DNA of 64,000 nt, taken from Saccopteryx bilineata (lineage: Eukaryota > Chordata > Mammalia > Chiroptera > Emballonuridae). Shown one piece after another: positions 23,461 to 35,589 of this stretch. The stretch's first letter is position 1, and the number at the start of each line of letters is the position of its first letter. Below the pieces are notes generated by a model. That model had not been told where the DNA came from, searched no databases, and saw nothing but the letters and a program-made list of their open reading frames with translations. The DNA lies in contig NC_089490.1 of NCBI RefSeq assembly GCF_036850765.1, positions 99,808,074 through 99,872,073 of the forward strand, written 5' to 3'. The translations under genes and the position numbers were made by a program.

Positions 23461-26008
23461 TTAACTTATTAATTTGTATTAATTAATTTCTTGATATTAT
23501 AGGATACTATTTCTTGAACGAGAGAATAAAGAAATGAAGGAAGGAATGAAGGAAGATGGTGGAATTTTATTTCACCTGAGGCAGAAGGACAGAGAGCGAG
23601 GATGCAGCCCTGGAGTGCTTCGAAAGGGGTCACAGAGCCTGCGAACGAGGCTGGTTCTCCTCGTGGGGAATGGGATTCTCTCATTTCCCGTTGGCTCATT
23701 TTGGAGGAGCAATTCCTCAATAAATTTTGATTCTCTATGACTGTCTTAAGCTTGGTCTTTTCACCAGGCTTGTTGAGTTGTTCTGCTGGGGCAAACTCCA
23801 AAGCCATAGAGAATTCCTTCAAAGATCTGGCACAGTCTGAAGCCTGGGCATGCTTTGATGAATTTAATCATATAGAGCTGGAGGTAATTGTAGTATCCGT
23901 TTTTTCACAAACTTGGTATTCAATGAAAATGACATGCCCGACAACTTCATTAACAGCAGTGACATTAAGCAACATTGACTGTCTCACACAGTTAAATAGT
24001 GAAGGAAAAATTACAATTTTGGTACATTTTAATCAAACTCCGCTGGTAGTTTCAGTCAGATCTGCCCTTGTTGGGTTTTTTTTTTCCAGCTGTGTTTTTC
24101 AGCGTGCTCCTCCTTTAAGTGCTGCTGGGGAAGTGGTCCTCCCCCAGGCCCCTCTCCACACAGTAACTGGGGGAGGCTCAGGAGTTGATTGATGCTGCAT
24201 ATTGTTCTCTATAGATTAGCTGTGAGCTCCCTCTCTGGCATGCAACCTGCCACTCCTGGTGTCCAACTGACAGTTGCTAACTTTTATCTGTGGAATGCTT
24301 ATAGCCAGAGAAAGATGCCCTAACGCAGTGTTAATTACCTTTCCAGCACCGCCTCTGCCTTCAGAAATTCTGCTAAAGGTGAAATGCCTTTGTTCTTGAT
24401 TGAGAAGGCATCCTGACTAGAGAATCAATTTCACTTTCCCAATTAACTCGAGAGAATAAATGTGGAGAAATATGGCAGGAAATATTCTATAAGACAGAGG
24501 GATGACATGCTTAGTGCCATGTTTTAGCAACAAATGCAGTTCAAGGCTTAAAAAAATAGTTGTATTTCATTCAAATGTCTTGTTTCTGAAGTGGCACAAA
24601 TACGTGTCTTTTTAAATACTAAAATGGATTTTTCAATTTTTCCATTTGCTACATTTATGTTGTGTTTATGACAAAAACACATTTAGTAAGAAATCAACAT
24701 TTTTACATCCTTCCTTTGAAATGTCTTTATTTTGTACATTTTACTTCTTGTCAATGTTTTGAATAAATTACCTCTTTGAATGCATTCTCTGGGTGCATGC
24801 TTATATGTGGTGGTTTACATATCTCTTAAAGGGACGTTGCAAAATAATTTGACATACAGAATTATTTTTTTAAAGTTGCCCAAAAAGATTTGTATAGAGC
24901 TTTAAGTTGTTTTTTCTTCACTATCCCTTTAGCAACCCAACATTTTTTTTCCAACATAGCAGTAACCTTTGACATTGAGCCCTGTCTGAGCCAGACCACA
25001 TGCCTAAAATTGCTAGTTATAAATTCAATTCTCGGGTAGAGCTGAGCTGTCACCTAATTTCTTTGAGACATGGTGTCAGAGGAATAATGCCAATGTGTCC
25101 ACAATGGCATAGTTAGGTCTGCGCTATTGGGAAATGACATAACTTTAAGAATGTCCATGTCAAAAGGACAGTGTTTGGCTTCCATCAAGAAAAGACATGT
25201 TCCTGTGAAAAATATAAAGTTTATGTTCAAGTAAAACTCATGGGAAGAAAATGTGTGTGTGAAATCTTTATTTGCCTTTGTGCATTTTTCCTCTTACCCT
25301 CTGAAGAGTTCCCACAGGACCTACACTAAGCTTCTCTTCATTAGAACCCAGATTTCAATTTAAATTTTAATTAGAACAGATGACTAGAATACTTGCCATT
25401 CTCTGTAGCTTCTGCATATAGCTAATCAGCATCTAGAAGCATGTCCTATGTTTTCATAAAAAGATTAGGATCTTATTCCACAAAGATTTACTGCTATCCA
25501 TAAAATTATTTTATATCCCATCATACCACTATTTTTGTGGTTGAGTCATTTTTTGAAGAAATTAATTGGTTTTTCATTTATACAGTAACAAAACTGAGCA
25601 GAAAACTTGATTTTAAATATGTAAAAAATATCAATTTTTGGAAGATTATAGTTTTACTGATAAACAACCCATAAGCCCCTGGACTTTCCCCCCAGCATTT
25701 CAAGTATAAATTTGAATATTGTAATAATTTCCACAAAAAAAATTGAAAAGAATTGTTAATCGTACACTATATGCTATTCTATAAACCAACCTAGTTCCAT
25801 ATTAATGAAAGTAGATCTAAGTTATTATTTTTAATGACTACATCACCAACATTTAAGTTTTTTACACTTTAAAGTTTACAAAACAATTGTATTTGATTGG
25901 TCATTTATTCATTCAACATAGAGCTATTGGGTGTCTACTCTATGCCAGAGTCTAGCTTAAATTGGGTGAGAAGTAGATTCAATATTAATTAAGGTTGACA
26001 TGGCCCGG
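23461..26008. other. No supported gene; possible conserved block at 24060-24470
   Basis: The longest frame (23737-24192 plus, 151 codons) shows no domain. The stretch 24060-24470 is free of recognised repeats and has well-formed, non-degenerate text, so it might be a conserved non-coding element; this is a guess. The rest is AT-rich. Confidence 0.3.
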
Positions 26009-26375
26009 CCCTTGCCAGTTGGCTCAGTGGTAGAATGTCAGCCTGGTGTTTGGATGTCCAGGGTTCAATTCCCAGTAGGGCACAAAGGAGAGACAACCAT
26101 ATGCTTCTCTAACCCTCTCCCTCTTTTTCTTTCTCTTTCTTCCCCTACCGCAGCCCAGGCTCCACTGGTTTGAGCACATTGGCCCCAGGCACTAAGAATG
26201 GCTATATGAAGGCCCTGCCTCAGGTGCTAAAAATAGCTCAGTTATAAGCATGGCCCCAAATGCACAGAGCATCAGCCCCAGATGGGGGTTGAGGCATTGC
26301 CAGGTGGATCCCGGTTGGGTGCATGTGGGAGTCTGTCTTTTTCTCTCACCTCCTCCCACTTCGAAAAGTAGCAAA
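26009..26375 (+). mobile_element. Bat tRNA-derived SINE (VES-related)
   Basis: The head 'cccttgccagttggctcagtggtagaatg' and box B-like 'gggttcaattcccagtagggc' are followed by a C/T-rich body, 'cagatgggggttgaggcattgccaggtggatcccggttggg' and 'gtgggagtctgtctt'. It is the same type as the copies at 8352, 32347 and 35590. I could not fix its target duplications. Confidence 0.85.
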
Positions 26376-27194
26376 AAAATAGAAGATTAGCAAGGCTCGA
26401 CTGCATATGACTTAACAGTTTCTCAACTACTTAGGAATGGGAGTAGGAAAAGTACTATTATCCAGACTTTCTAAAAGCAAAGGAAATAGACTCAGAGAAG
26501 CTATATGACTAGCCTAACATCATCACACAGTTGATGAGTAGCCAAACTGTGACTTTTACTTATAGTTTTCTTCAAATAGTTCTTTTCCTATTTGTGACTA
26601 CTGTATGACAAATCTACCTTAAAATCACAACAAATGCCAGCAGGAATTCAGTGTGGAAAAAAAAATTAGAATATAATATAGCCATTCTCTGTTACACCTA
26701 AAGTGTCACTTTCTGTTTCCCCAAAGAGGAAGCCTTCTTTCCTGGAGGGTATAGTCCTTATAACCAGGATTCTGTGAGCAGAGCTTTGGAAGGTGTTTCT
26801 GTTTTCAGCATTGAATGTTTTATTCACTTGTTCCCTCACCAGATTTATTGTGTCTACATCCCTGAGAAGGGAGTTTCTTTGATTAAATGTTTCCTCATTA
26901 GGTTGAAAAAAGGTAGTCACCTGGTAATTGGAGTGAGGAAGTAAAATCTAAATGATCCTTTGCCAACCAATCTTCACATTTTTCAGTCCCATCTTTAACC
27001 CTCACCTTTAGATGTACCTGGTGTCTCCAGTTCCTTTCTAGAAATTGGTGACAATAAGTTTTTATGACCTTACTCTCCTGAGGGTAGGCAGGTTTCTGTT
27101 TTCTCTTTGCTACTAAATTAGTTCCTACTTGTTCATTTGCTCTGTGTCTTGCAGAATTGCTTACATTCTCAAATAGTGTTGTCTTATATGTCCT
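26376..27194. other. No recognised feature
   Basis: Two minus-strand frames (84 and 99 codons, 26666-27197) overlap each other in different phases and carry no known domain. I do not support them. Confidence 0.4.
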
Positions 27195-27523
27195 CATGTA
27201 TAAGATGCACGCTTTTTCAAAAAATTTGGTGTCTAAAACCTAGGTGTGTCTTATACAGTGGTTGTAGTTTCTTTACTTGTATTTCCCACTTTTTTGCGCT
27301 TGTTTTTGCGATCATTGTTGAAGACAGTAATTCGTCATCAGACACAGATGAGGACAAGCTGATGGATGGGAGTTTTGACAGTGATAAAGAGTTGTATAAA
27401 TTTTATGATGAATAAAACTTGAGTTCAATAAATTTATGTAATACATTTTTTTCAAATTTCTGGCCCCAAAATTTAAGGTGCATCTTATACATGGGAGCAT
27501 CTTATACCTGGGGAAATACGGTA
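27195..27523 (+). mobile_element. DNA transposon relic with acidic transposase-like tail
   Basis: An exact 16-bp inverted pair, CATGTATAAGATGCAC (27195-27210) and its complement (27478-27493), bounds most of the segment. The right end goes on to 'cttatacctggggaaatacggta', so the left terminus is worn. Inside, one plus frame ends at 27415 in an acidic, Ser/Asp-rich tail ending in LYKFYDE, followed by AATAAA. That fits the last codons and poly(A) signal of a transposase whose catalytic part has been deleted; pogo/Tc2-like transposases often end in such tails. The family is not certain. Confidence 0.55.
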
Positions 27524-27699
27524 ATTGTTTTTATTCATTTTCAAATGTGAAAAATCAGTCTTTAGAGGCACAAGAAAAGATTCCCATTGTAATTATGCAA
27601 AAATTATGTTAAGCAGAATGTCCTCTCCTGCTACTGAGATAGTAATGCTACACTGACACCCCCCACCCCCAGACATCACAGGAGTTATATCAATCCAGC

Positions 27700-27920
27700 C
27701 TTTCCACCTGCCTAAATGATATTGGGCAAGTCATTAACCTTTCTGAGCTTCAGTTTCTTTCTTAATAAATGAAATGATTATTCCTATCTCACAGGGTGTT
27801 ATGAGAATTAAATTAAATAATGCACATGTAATATTTAACTCATTGTCTGTATATAGCTCAATGAATGTTTTAGCAGTTATCACATTAATTATTAGTATTG
27901 TTATCATCATCATCATTATC
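27700..27920 (+). mobile_element. MIR SINE (old)
   Basis: The sense order 'attgggcaagtcattaacctttctgagcttcagtttctttcttaataaatgaaatgat', 'ctatctcacagggtgttatgagaattaaat' and 'gctcaatgaatgtttt' is clear. Confidence 0.8.
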
Positions 27921-28281
27921 ATGGGGTGGTTAGACTGATAATGTTCAACCACCCCATCAGTAGCGATTCATAAGGCAAAAACACTCTGAGAGTCCTTTTA
28001 GTCCCCCGGCCCCAAACTTCAAAGGACAGTGACCATGGAGATTGATGGAGCCAAGAGAGACATAAATGATCAACGGCACAATAGCAAGAATCTTCTTGGA
28101 TTTAATCTTATATCGCTTTGGAAAACAACTTGTTCTAGTGGTAGAGATAAGAAACAGTAAACATTGAAATAATATTATCCAGCACACACCATTATTTATC
28201 TTAAAAAACCTCATCCAAGTCATTATAGAGACATCTGATGAAGGTCAGTTCAACCACCCCATCAGTAGCAATTCATAAGGC
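27921..28281. repeat. 272-bp unknown segment bounded by 33-bp direct repeats
   Basis: Two 33-bp repeats beginning TTCAACCACCCCATCAGTAG lie at 27944-27976 and 28249-28281 and differ at one base. They flank 272 bp that match no repeat I know. The word AACCACCCCAT inside each copy also pairs perfectly with ATGGGGTGGTT at 27921-27931, which gives a short hairpin and a possible 11-bp inverted terminus pair over 27921-28262. An 88-codon minus frame (27957-28223) is hydrophobic and Lys-rich but unrecognised. No poly(A) tail is evident at either end. Confidence 0.6.
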
Positions 28282-28282
28282 C

Positions 28283-28503
28283 AGCCATTTGTAAAGGTTT
28301 TCTGTAAAGGACCAGGTAGCAAATATCTTAGGATCTGTGAGACCTACTGCTTTTGTCACACTAGTGAACGATGCCGCTGTAGAGTGAAAGCCACCCTAAT
28401 CAATTCATGAGCAGGACAGGGCTAGGTTTATAATAAAACCTTATTTACAAAAGCAGGCAGTGGCCCAGTTTGGCTTGAGAGCTATAGCTTCTAAACCCTG
28501 CAT
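28283..28503 (+). mobile_element. hAT-Charlie type MER relic
   Basis: 'ttctgtaaaggaccaggtagcaaatatcttagg', 'acgatgccgctgtagagtgaaagcc', 'ataataaaaccttatttacaaaagcaggcagtggcccagtttggctt' is a familiar order from a common mammalian non-autonomous hAT-Charlie element. I do not name the subfamily. Confidence 0.65.
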
Positions 28504-29996
28504 AAGAAAAAAATGTCTTTTGTTGAAAATATTGTTAATTGGGCTAATTAACACTGCTTTGGTAGCTAACCACCACAAATTCTCAATGGCTTCCTATAAT
28601 CAATATGTATTTCTGACACAGTTTGGTGGGCAGCCATCCTGTGGTGCTTTCAGGATCCTGTCTCCTTCCTTCCTGTGGTCATCCATCTCTCAGGGTTCCT
28701 TGGAGTCCCTTGCTGGGCCATCTGCATCCAGCCAGTCATTGAGTGAAGAGAAAGGATAGGAGGATCATGTGGGGCACCTCAGGGCCAGGCCAGACTTAAA
28801 TCTACATTTCTTTTGCCAGAGCTAACTACAAAAGAGGCTAGGAAATACAATAACTTCCTGTAATAGTGTCCAGTAAAGGAATGGGTTGATGAGCATCTAG
28901 ACAATCTCTACTAAAAAAAGAGAGAGAGAGAGAGAGACAGAGAGAGAGAGAGACAGAGAGAGAGAGAAGGACTAACAAGTTAAAGTGCAAGCCATTCAGT
29001 AAGATTTGGCAGCCAAAATTTTCCCTTCAAAAGATCTGAGTCCTCCTTCATGGATAGCTACATAATTCATTAGGTGCAGTATTAAATGAAAATGTGAGGT
29101 CCCCTTCAGTAAAAACCAGATATAAAGCTTTTGCCTTCCTTCTGTAGTCTCTTTCAAGCTGTCATAGCATTTCCTTAATTCATTATTTAACCTCTTATTT
29201 TCTTGGTCTTGGGGATACTTATACAGCAAGATACTCACCAAAAAACAACAAAATATAACACCCCTAATTCAGCACATGGGGCCCACTTTGGACCCTGACT
29301 CTTCTATCTGTACTGAAGCCCCATCACCTAGCCCCAGTGAGGAGGGGTAGGTAGCCAAGAGCTCATCTTGGGGTAGATAAGCATGTTTGTGAGCTAAGAC
29401 TCTGAGCCCTACAACCTGCTTCATTCCAAACTTCGCTTATAAAACATAAATTTAAAAATAAAATTATTAAGAATTTCAAGATGGTAACCACAGAACACTG
29501 AATGCCAACATTGGGGACTCATCTGAGTATGGGTCCTGGGCCACTGCCCTGGTCACATACCCATGAGGCCAGCCCTGCTATTCCTTCATCTCCATCACTT
29601 ATTAGAGGAGAAAGGCCTAGAAGTCCCCACTTTAAAAAGTTTAGTAAAAGTCAAGTCCTGAGTGACAAATCCAGCACCCTTCTGCCAGCTTTCTCCAACC
29701 TTCTTCTCCAGAAAAGGCATTGCATTAGATGGCTGTAGAAATTTGACAAAAATTGAAGTGGCCTTCAACATGAAAACCCTTACCTCTGGATTGTCTATAT
29801 TATTGCATGTTAAGGAGAGGCTAATGATCTCAGTGCTCTAACATTAAATCATTCTACTATTTTTTATATGCAATATTTATTTCTATTTTAAAAGTTGTAT
29901 AGGTAGATTTTAAGTTAGCCATTTATTCAGCACTTATTTTGTCCTACTAATAATACTGTGGAAGTCATGCAGAGCCAAGGTAAAGAATTCTGATTG
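28504..29996. other. No supported gene; GA microsatellite at 28919-28970
   Basis: A (GA)n tract with interspersed C lies at about 28919-28970. Open frames of 78-99 codons show no known domain. Weak MaLR-like text may lie at 28555-28640 ('agctaaccaccacaaattctcaatggctt'). Confidence 0.4.
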
Positions 29997-30180
29997 ATGT
30001 ACAGTCTTAGTTCCTGGATTAGCTTTATGGCCATATGAAAGATGTTGCATTTCTAGGAGCCTCCACCTCATCATCTGTAAAATGGATGTGGTAATATCCA
30101 CTGCACAGTACTGTGGTGAGGATGACAAAGAGATAACCTGTGTACAGATCTTTGCACAAAGAAGCATTCAAAACATGGAA
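29997..30180 (+). mobile_element. MIR SINE (old)
   Basis: 'cctccacctcatcatctgtaaaatggatgtggtaatatccactgc' and 'actgtggtgaggatgacaaag' mark a sense MIR centre. Confidence 0.7.
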
Positions 30181-32333
30181 ACCATTGACTACCAGGCATT
30201 GGTGACAATGTCAGTCATTAGTATTGGGAAGTAGGCTTACAGGGAGATTTAAATTATAAGTTTAGAGGGAGAATGAGTCCTAAACAAAACCCATAAAGCC
30301 AAGCAGTAAACACATAAAGCCCCAATAACAGGACAGATCAGGTGTGTTATAGGTGCAATAATGGTAAGGTAGCAATATTTCATTAGGATTGAAGAAACTT
30401 GTCAAACAGTCTTTCCAGGCTATTTTTAAGACTGCTGGCTCTAAAGATAAACACTTCCAAAGTTTTTTCTTTGGAGAGCAGTGTTGTACAATTTAAATAT
30501 ATGGCTATTTGGTGGCTTAGGAATTTACAGTGGGGCAATTATCTATGAAATGTGGTGCAAGTAAATAATGCAATGCGTGTACCCACAGTAAGTAGTACAA
30601 ATCAGGAACTGTAAGTGGTTTCTAGATATTGCCTTTGGTACTGCAATTCAGTCAGCATTAGCTATATGCTATGAGCTCAGTGGGGAAGAGAAAGCATCCT
30701 CATAAAATAAATACTTGTCTGCAAATTTTCCAGTTGAAGGAGAGTCAGGCTTTTAGCTCTGCTACCTCTACTGCACATGGTGATTGGACATTAGTGAATC
30801 ACACAGCCTGGTTCAACCTAAAAATTGTCCTACAATGAAACTGAGATATAATAAGAAGTTGTGCTATTTTTGTTATTTCCAAAGGAGGAGGCCTCTGACA
30901 CAGCTGTGCTCCTGTGCTGAAAAAGTGACCCGCAAAATAAGGAAATGATACAGGGCAATCTAAGCTCTGAGATTAAAAGAAGCAACAAGACAATCTTGTT
31001 TCTGTTTCATAAAAGGATGTGCTCACAATAGAAATATGTCTGTGGTACCAGTCATAAAAAAAAATCAAATCAATCAGCCTCTCCTGAACTTCCATGATCT
31101 TATGCAGAATTTTAAATATGGGAGCCAGACTTCCCATCCCAAGTTGATTTTATATTTGAATTCAAAAATATCTGACTATTCTTAGAGGATCCTTGTATAG
31201 AAATACAGAAGTCTGCTCTTTTCTACAATGTTCTAGCTGAGTACTGGAATTTCATTAAAATTCAGAAGATATGAAAGAAGAAAACTTGCAAATCCCTTAG
31301 TAAAACACAAGTCTGGTTCTTTGGATAAGGATGCTATTGCATAAGATACATATGTATATTTGAACATGCAGTGTACATGTGTGCCCTGTATTGTCCCTAG
31401 AAACATGTCTAAACCTACTGGTTTCTCAGCAAGAAAGAGACCATTGTATATAAAATACATATGCCAAATTTATATTTGTAAATTACAGAAATTCACTTCT
31501 AAGACTCTTATGGCTGCTATAACAAATTATTACAAACTTAGTGGCTTAAAATTTAGAAAAAATAATCTTTCTTTTTTCAATTCTAAAAATCTTAACCAGT
31601 CTGCTACCTGACACCTGCCCCCACCATTCTATCATAGTTTTGGAAATATCAGCAATGACATCCCATTGTCAAAATTCTATTCTTCTTAACATCTTCTTAG
31701 CATCCTCTACTGTTAATGAATCCTTTGTTCTTCAAACACTCTCTTCCCTTGAATTTTGTGATGGACATTGGTCCTTTTCCCACTCAGAATTTTATTCTGG
31801 AAATTGCACTTGGCTTTGCTTTAGGGAGACACTCTTCCCTCCCTTCCTTACCTTCAGTGCTCCTGAATGTACCTCCAGTGACTGAACTGGGCATGTGACT
31901 ATGCCTAACCAATCAGGTATCATCTGTCCTTGGCCACAGTGATTGGTCCAGAGACAGGCAAATGGTCTTATCAGAAGAAGTGAGATACAATCCCAGGACT
32001 TCTAGTGAGACAACCGAGAGACCCCTTTTTTCAGCAGGACCATAGAATTTGGCCCCTGATTTGACACTGACTAGAGTCTGCACATAAAGCCCAAGTGAAG
32101 GAGGAAGCATACATGAAAGAACAAAGACCATATTGTGATTATTTATGTTTGGCTACATGGAAATGAAGTTTAGGAGTGGGCCTGGCTGTAGACAAATATG
32201 TGGGCATCAGGAGGAGCATCTATCTAGGTGGTAAATAATAATGTGAATACTGATTTGGAAGAAAACCTAAGAGAGAAAATGTTAGGGGCAAGAACGGGAC
32301 CGGAGAGTCTTCCATGTTTAAGTGAGAGCAGAA
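30181..32333. other. No supported gene; short MaLR-like fragment near 31500
   Basis: 'aagactcttatggctgctataacaaattattacaaacttagtggctta' at 31500-31550 is the typical start region of an ERVL-MaLR LTR, then the likeness fades. The text at 31880-32060 ('gactatgcctaaccaatcagg') resembles an old repeat that I cannot name. No coding region is supported. Confidence 0.4.
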
Positions 32334-32346
32334 AAAAAGGAGAACA

Positions 32347-32741
32347 AGGCCCTGGCCGGTTGGCTCAGCAGTAGAGTGGAGGCCCAGCGTGTGGAAGTCC
32401 CGGGTTCAATTCCCGGCCAGGGCACACAGGAGAAGTGCCCATCTGCTTCTCCACCCTTCCCCCTGTCCTTCCTCTCTGTCTTTCTCTTCCTCTCCCGCAG
32501 CCAGGGCTCCATTGGGGCAAAGTTGGCCCGGGCGCTGAGGATGGCTCCATGGCCACCACCACATGCACTAAAATAGTTCCAGCAGCAACAGAGCAATGCC
32601 CCAGATGGGCAGATCAGCGCCACCTGGTGGGCATGCCGGGTGGATCTTGGTCTGGCGCATGCAGGAGTCTGTCTGACTGCCTGCCTGCTTCTAGCTTTGG
32701 AAAAATAAAAAATAAAAAATTAATTAATTAATTAATTAATT
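32347..32741 (+). mobile_element. Bat tRNA-derived SINE (VES-related), well preserved
   Basis: This is the best preserved copy of its type here. It has the head 'ggccctggccggttggctcagcagtag', box B-like 'gggttcaattcccggccaggg', a C/T-rich body, 'ccattggggcaaagttggcccgggcgctgaggatggctcc' and 'gcatgccgggtggatcttggtctggcgcatgcaggagtctgtctg'. Its tail turned into a (TTAA)n repeat at about 32719-32741. Exact 13-bp duplications AAAAAGGAGAACA flank it (32334-32346 and 32742-32754). Frames of 67-101 codons across it are coincidental. Confidence 0.95.
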
Positions 32742-32754
32742 AAAAAGGAGAACA

Positions 32755-33817
32755 CTAGTCTTGAGGAGGGAAACCAGAGACAGAAACAATGTCAGGTGCA
32801 ACTTTCTCTGAGGGAAGTGACCCAAAAGCTGCTGTAGTTGATTTAAACAACTAAAAGGGATATAGCAGCTCACAAAACCAAACAAAAGCACTGATATCAA
32901 TGTCCTGAATCATGGTACCTCTTTGATGTCAACTATTTACACTGATGTTGTATGATTACAGCCCTTACGTGTTTGCCCCGGATTACTATATCCTCTTCAG
33001 GCTCTTTTATTCCAAGTTGCAAGTCTTTTCACTTATCCTCGCTGGAAATTTCCTCTTAACTATCTTCTTCTTTGAATTCCATCCCCCAAGTTAGTGTAAG
33101 GAGGACTGAAGATGATATAGTATTTCAACTAACATCTCACCACTTTCCTGGAAAACAAATCCTACTTTTCTGAATTCACTGCATTCCTGTAGGCCTCCAA
33201 AGCTCTCTAGGTTTTATTTTTTTGCATAGGATAAGACCCAAACAAAATAAATAAATAAATAAACTCTCATAGTTTGTTTCCCCTTTGTATTTTCTGTTTC
33301 AAGATTATGACCATCCCCTTATTTCTTAGCAACTGAATACTTGGGAACCAGCCCAGCAAATGCACTCCAGCCTTCTATACACAAGTCAAACTGGCTGAGT
33401 TACTGAGTCCCTCTAGTTCCAACTGAGTCTCTTGAACTTTGGTCCAGCCTCATCCATCCTGGAGCTTTCTTACCAGCACTGACCCCGTGAGATCAGGACT
33501 GCTTTCAGCATCAGCCCTAACCTCAAGAACCTCACCAAAAAATTGACATCATTTTTATGTTCCATCTTAAATAAGAGTTCCAGTGACATTTACAGCTCTT
33601 GACCCAATGTAAGAGGCCTAATCCAGAAGTTCCTTGGGGTTAGAGAGAACAGAAACCCTAATTGCATTCCCACTCTTGACAGATTATGTAGAAAGATGTA
33701 GATCCATCCTTTCTAATGGAGTTGCCACTAGTCACATACTGTTACCAAACACTGGAAATATGCCTCATGTGACTGGGGAACTGAAATGTTCATTTTAATT
33801 TGAAGGAGATTTGACTT
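32755..33817. other. No supported gene; possible L2 text near 33300-33490
   Basis: 'tttcttagcaactgaatacttgggaaccagcccagc ... cttctatacacaagtcaaactggctgag' is loosely L2-like. A short (AAAT)n run is at 33244-33262. Confidence 0.4.
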
Positions 33818-33935
33818 TGGGCAGCAGGCATACAATGCAATATACAGATATTATATCATAGAATTGTACACTGGAAACTTATATAATTTTATTAACCAAT
33901 GTTACTCTGATAAATTTAATTTAAAAATTAAATCA
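33818..33935 (+). mobile_element. L1 3' end fragment
   Basis: 'ggcatacaatgcaatatacagatattatatcatagaattgtacactggaaacttatataattttattaaccaatgttac' and 'gataaatttaattt' form the familiar 3' end of an L1 lineage common in bats. The same text in reverse occurs at 38191-38297. Confidence 0.65.
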
Positions 33936-34587
33936 GTGAAGTTTTAAAACTCATACTCAGTTCAGCTACTAGAACACTTTCAAGGAACAACTTGGGTATG
34001 TGACTCTACATTGTCAACTGTTAATTTTATGAAATCTAAATACAGATCAAGTATTTCCAATGAAAACTTACTATCCAAATGAGATGTGCTGTAAGTGTAG
34101 AATATACCCCAGGTTTCAAAAACGTAATAATGGAAATTAAAAACATCTCGTCAATAATTTTATGTTGATTTCATATTGAAAGAATATTTTGGATAGATTG
34201 AGTTTAATAAAATATCATATTCAAATTTTACTTTTTTAACATTTTTTTATGTGGCTGCTAAAATGTTTTAACTATATATGTATCTCACATTACATTTCTA
34301 TTGGATAGCACTGCTCTATGTCAATGTTGGGAGTATGGAGAAACTAATGTGTTCTAGTACACCATGCTTAAATTGCTACTGAGAGGACTAACTTTTATTA
34401 ATCATCTTCTATGCTCCAGAAATCATTCTAAGTTCTTTATCTGTGTTAAGTTGTTCAATATGATGAAAACCCCATGATGGAGATATGACTGAAGCTTGTA
34501 AAGATTAAGTTTGTGGCCCCTACAAAAGCACATAGCAGAGAAATGGCAAGCTTATGTTTATGCACAATGTGTAAAAAACAATAAGAG
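33936..34587. other. No recognised feature
   Basis: AT-rich; possible worn antisense MIR text at 34400-34500 ('ctatgctccagaaatcattctaagttctttatctgtgttaag'). Confidence 0.4.
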
Positions 34588-34757
34588 CATGGCTGGGTAG
34601 CTCAGTTGATTAGAGTGTTGTCCCAATAGGCCAAAGTTGCAGATTCAATCCTTGGTCAGGGCACATACAAGAATCAACCAATGAATGCATAAGTAAGTGG
34701 AACAACAAATCAATGTTTCTCTCTCTTTCTCTCTCTCTCAAAATCAATAAATAGAAT
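34588..34757 (+). mobile_element. VES SINE (short type)
   Basis: 'catggctgggtagctcagttgattagagtgttgtcccaatagg' is a tRNA-like head with box A. It is followed by box B-like 'gcagattcaatccttggtcagggcacatacaagaatcaaccaatgaatgcat' and a CT-rich 'tgtttctctctctttctctctctctc' end. This is the classic vesper-bat VES layout. Confidence 0.88.
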
Positions 34758-35589
34758 GTTAAAAATAAATAGTAAAAACAATATTTGAATAAAACCTATG
34801 ATGTGCTTTCATAGAAGCTTTTTGTATTTTTTCTCATTTAATCATAACATTAATTTTCTGCATTGTAATTATACCTACCTTATAGAGGGATGTGAGTTTG
34901 AACCAAGAGAATGAGTGTGAAATCTGAGAAAGGTACTTACTGTTTGTCAATTACTATTTTATTTTTCAGAGGAGCAAATTACAATGTACCTCTGTCTGAT
35001 TCCACAGGCAAACTATTTCTACTCTATCATGCTGCCTCCCTTTTCCAGTTATTTATGATACAAATTATCATAAATTTGTATGCACTTTTTCCAGTTTGGT
35101 GTTGGGCTCTTTCTTTTGGTTTTGAATGATGGATTGTATCTACCATTCTGCTTTTCCTTAACTACACTGATCATATCACACATATGGCCAGTGCCCCTTC
35201 AAATATTAATCCCCAAATTAATCTTTAGTCAAAATCACTCTCCTTTAATATGTCATATGGAAGAATTTAACCTATATTTTTTAGCTTTGCTTTTTTTATC
35301 ATCAATAAAAATTATCCTTCCATTAGTAGGTTAAAAATTAGCCTACTAATTTTTAATTATGTTTAGGACAGGCAGTCAGTGCAAAAAAATAGCGATGACT
35401 CTTCCAATAATGTCTTTTCTATTGTGTTACAGTCTGACTGAAGTGAACAGGTACAAAACAGGAGTCAATGATAGTCCTTATGACAGAAATTCAACCATGG
35501 AAACTACAGACACCAAAAAATAACCTGCTATCAGAAGCAGCATGTCTAGAAAGCCCAAATGAAATTATTACTATTTTTTTATCATTATT
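34758..35589. other. No supported gene
   Basis: The frames at 34911-35129 and 35080-35334 (72 and 84 codons) are hydrophobic but T-rich and have no recognisable domain. Confidence 0.4.

Noticed and set aside
23737..24192. 151-codon plus-strand open frame
   Set aside because: No recognisable domain, no splice or promoter context that I can support; length is within chance for 64 kb.
32318..32731. Several 67-101 codon frames on both strands
   Set aside because: All lie in the SINE at 32347-32741.
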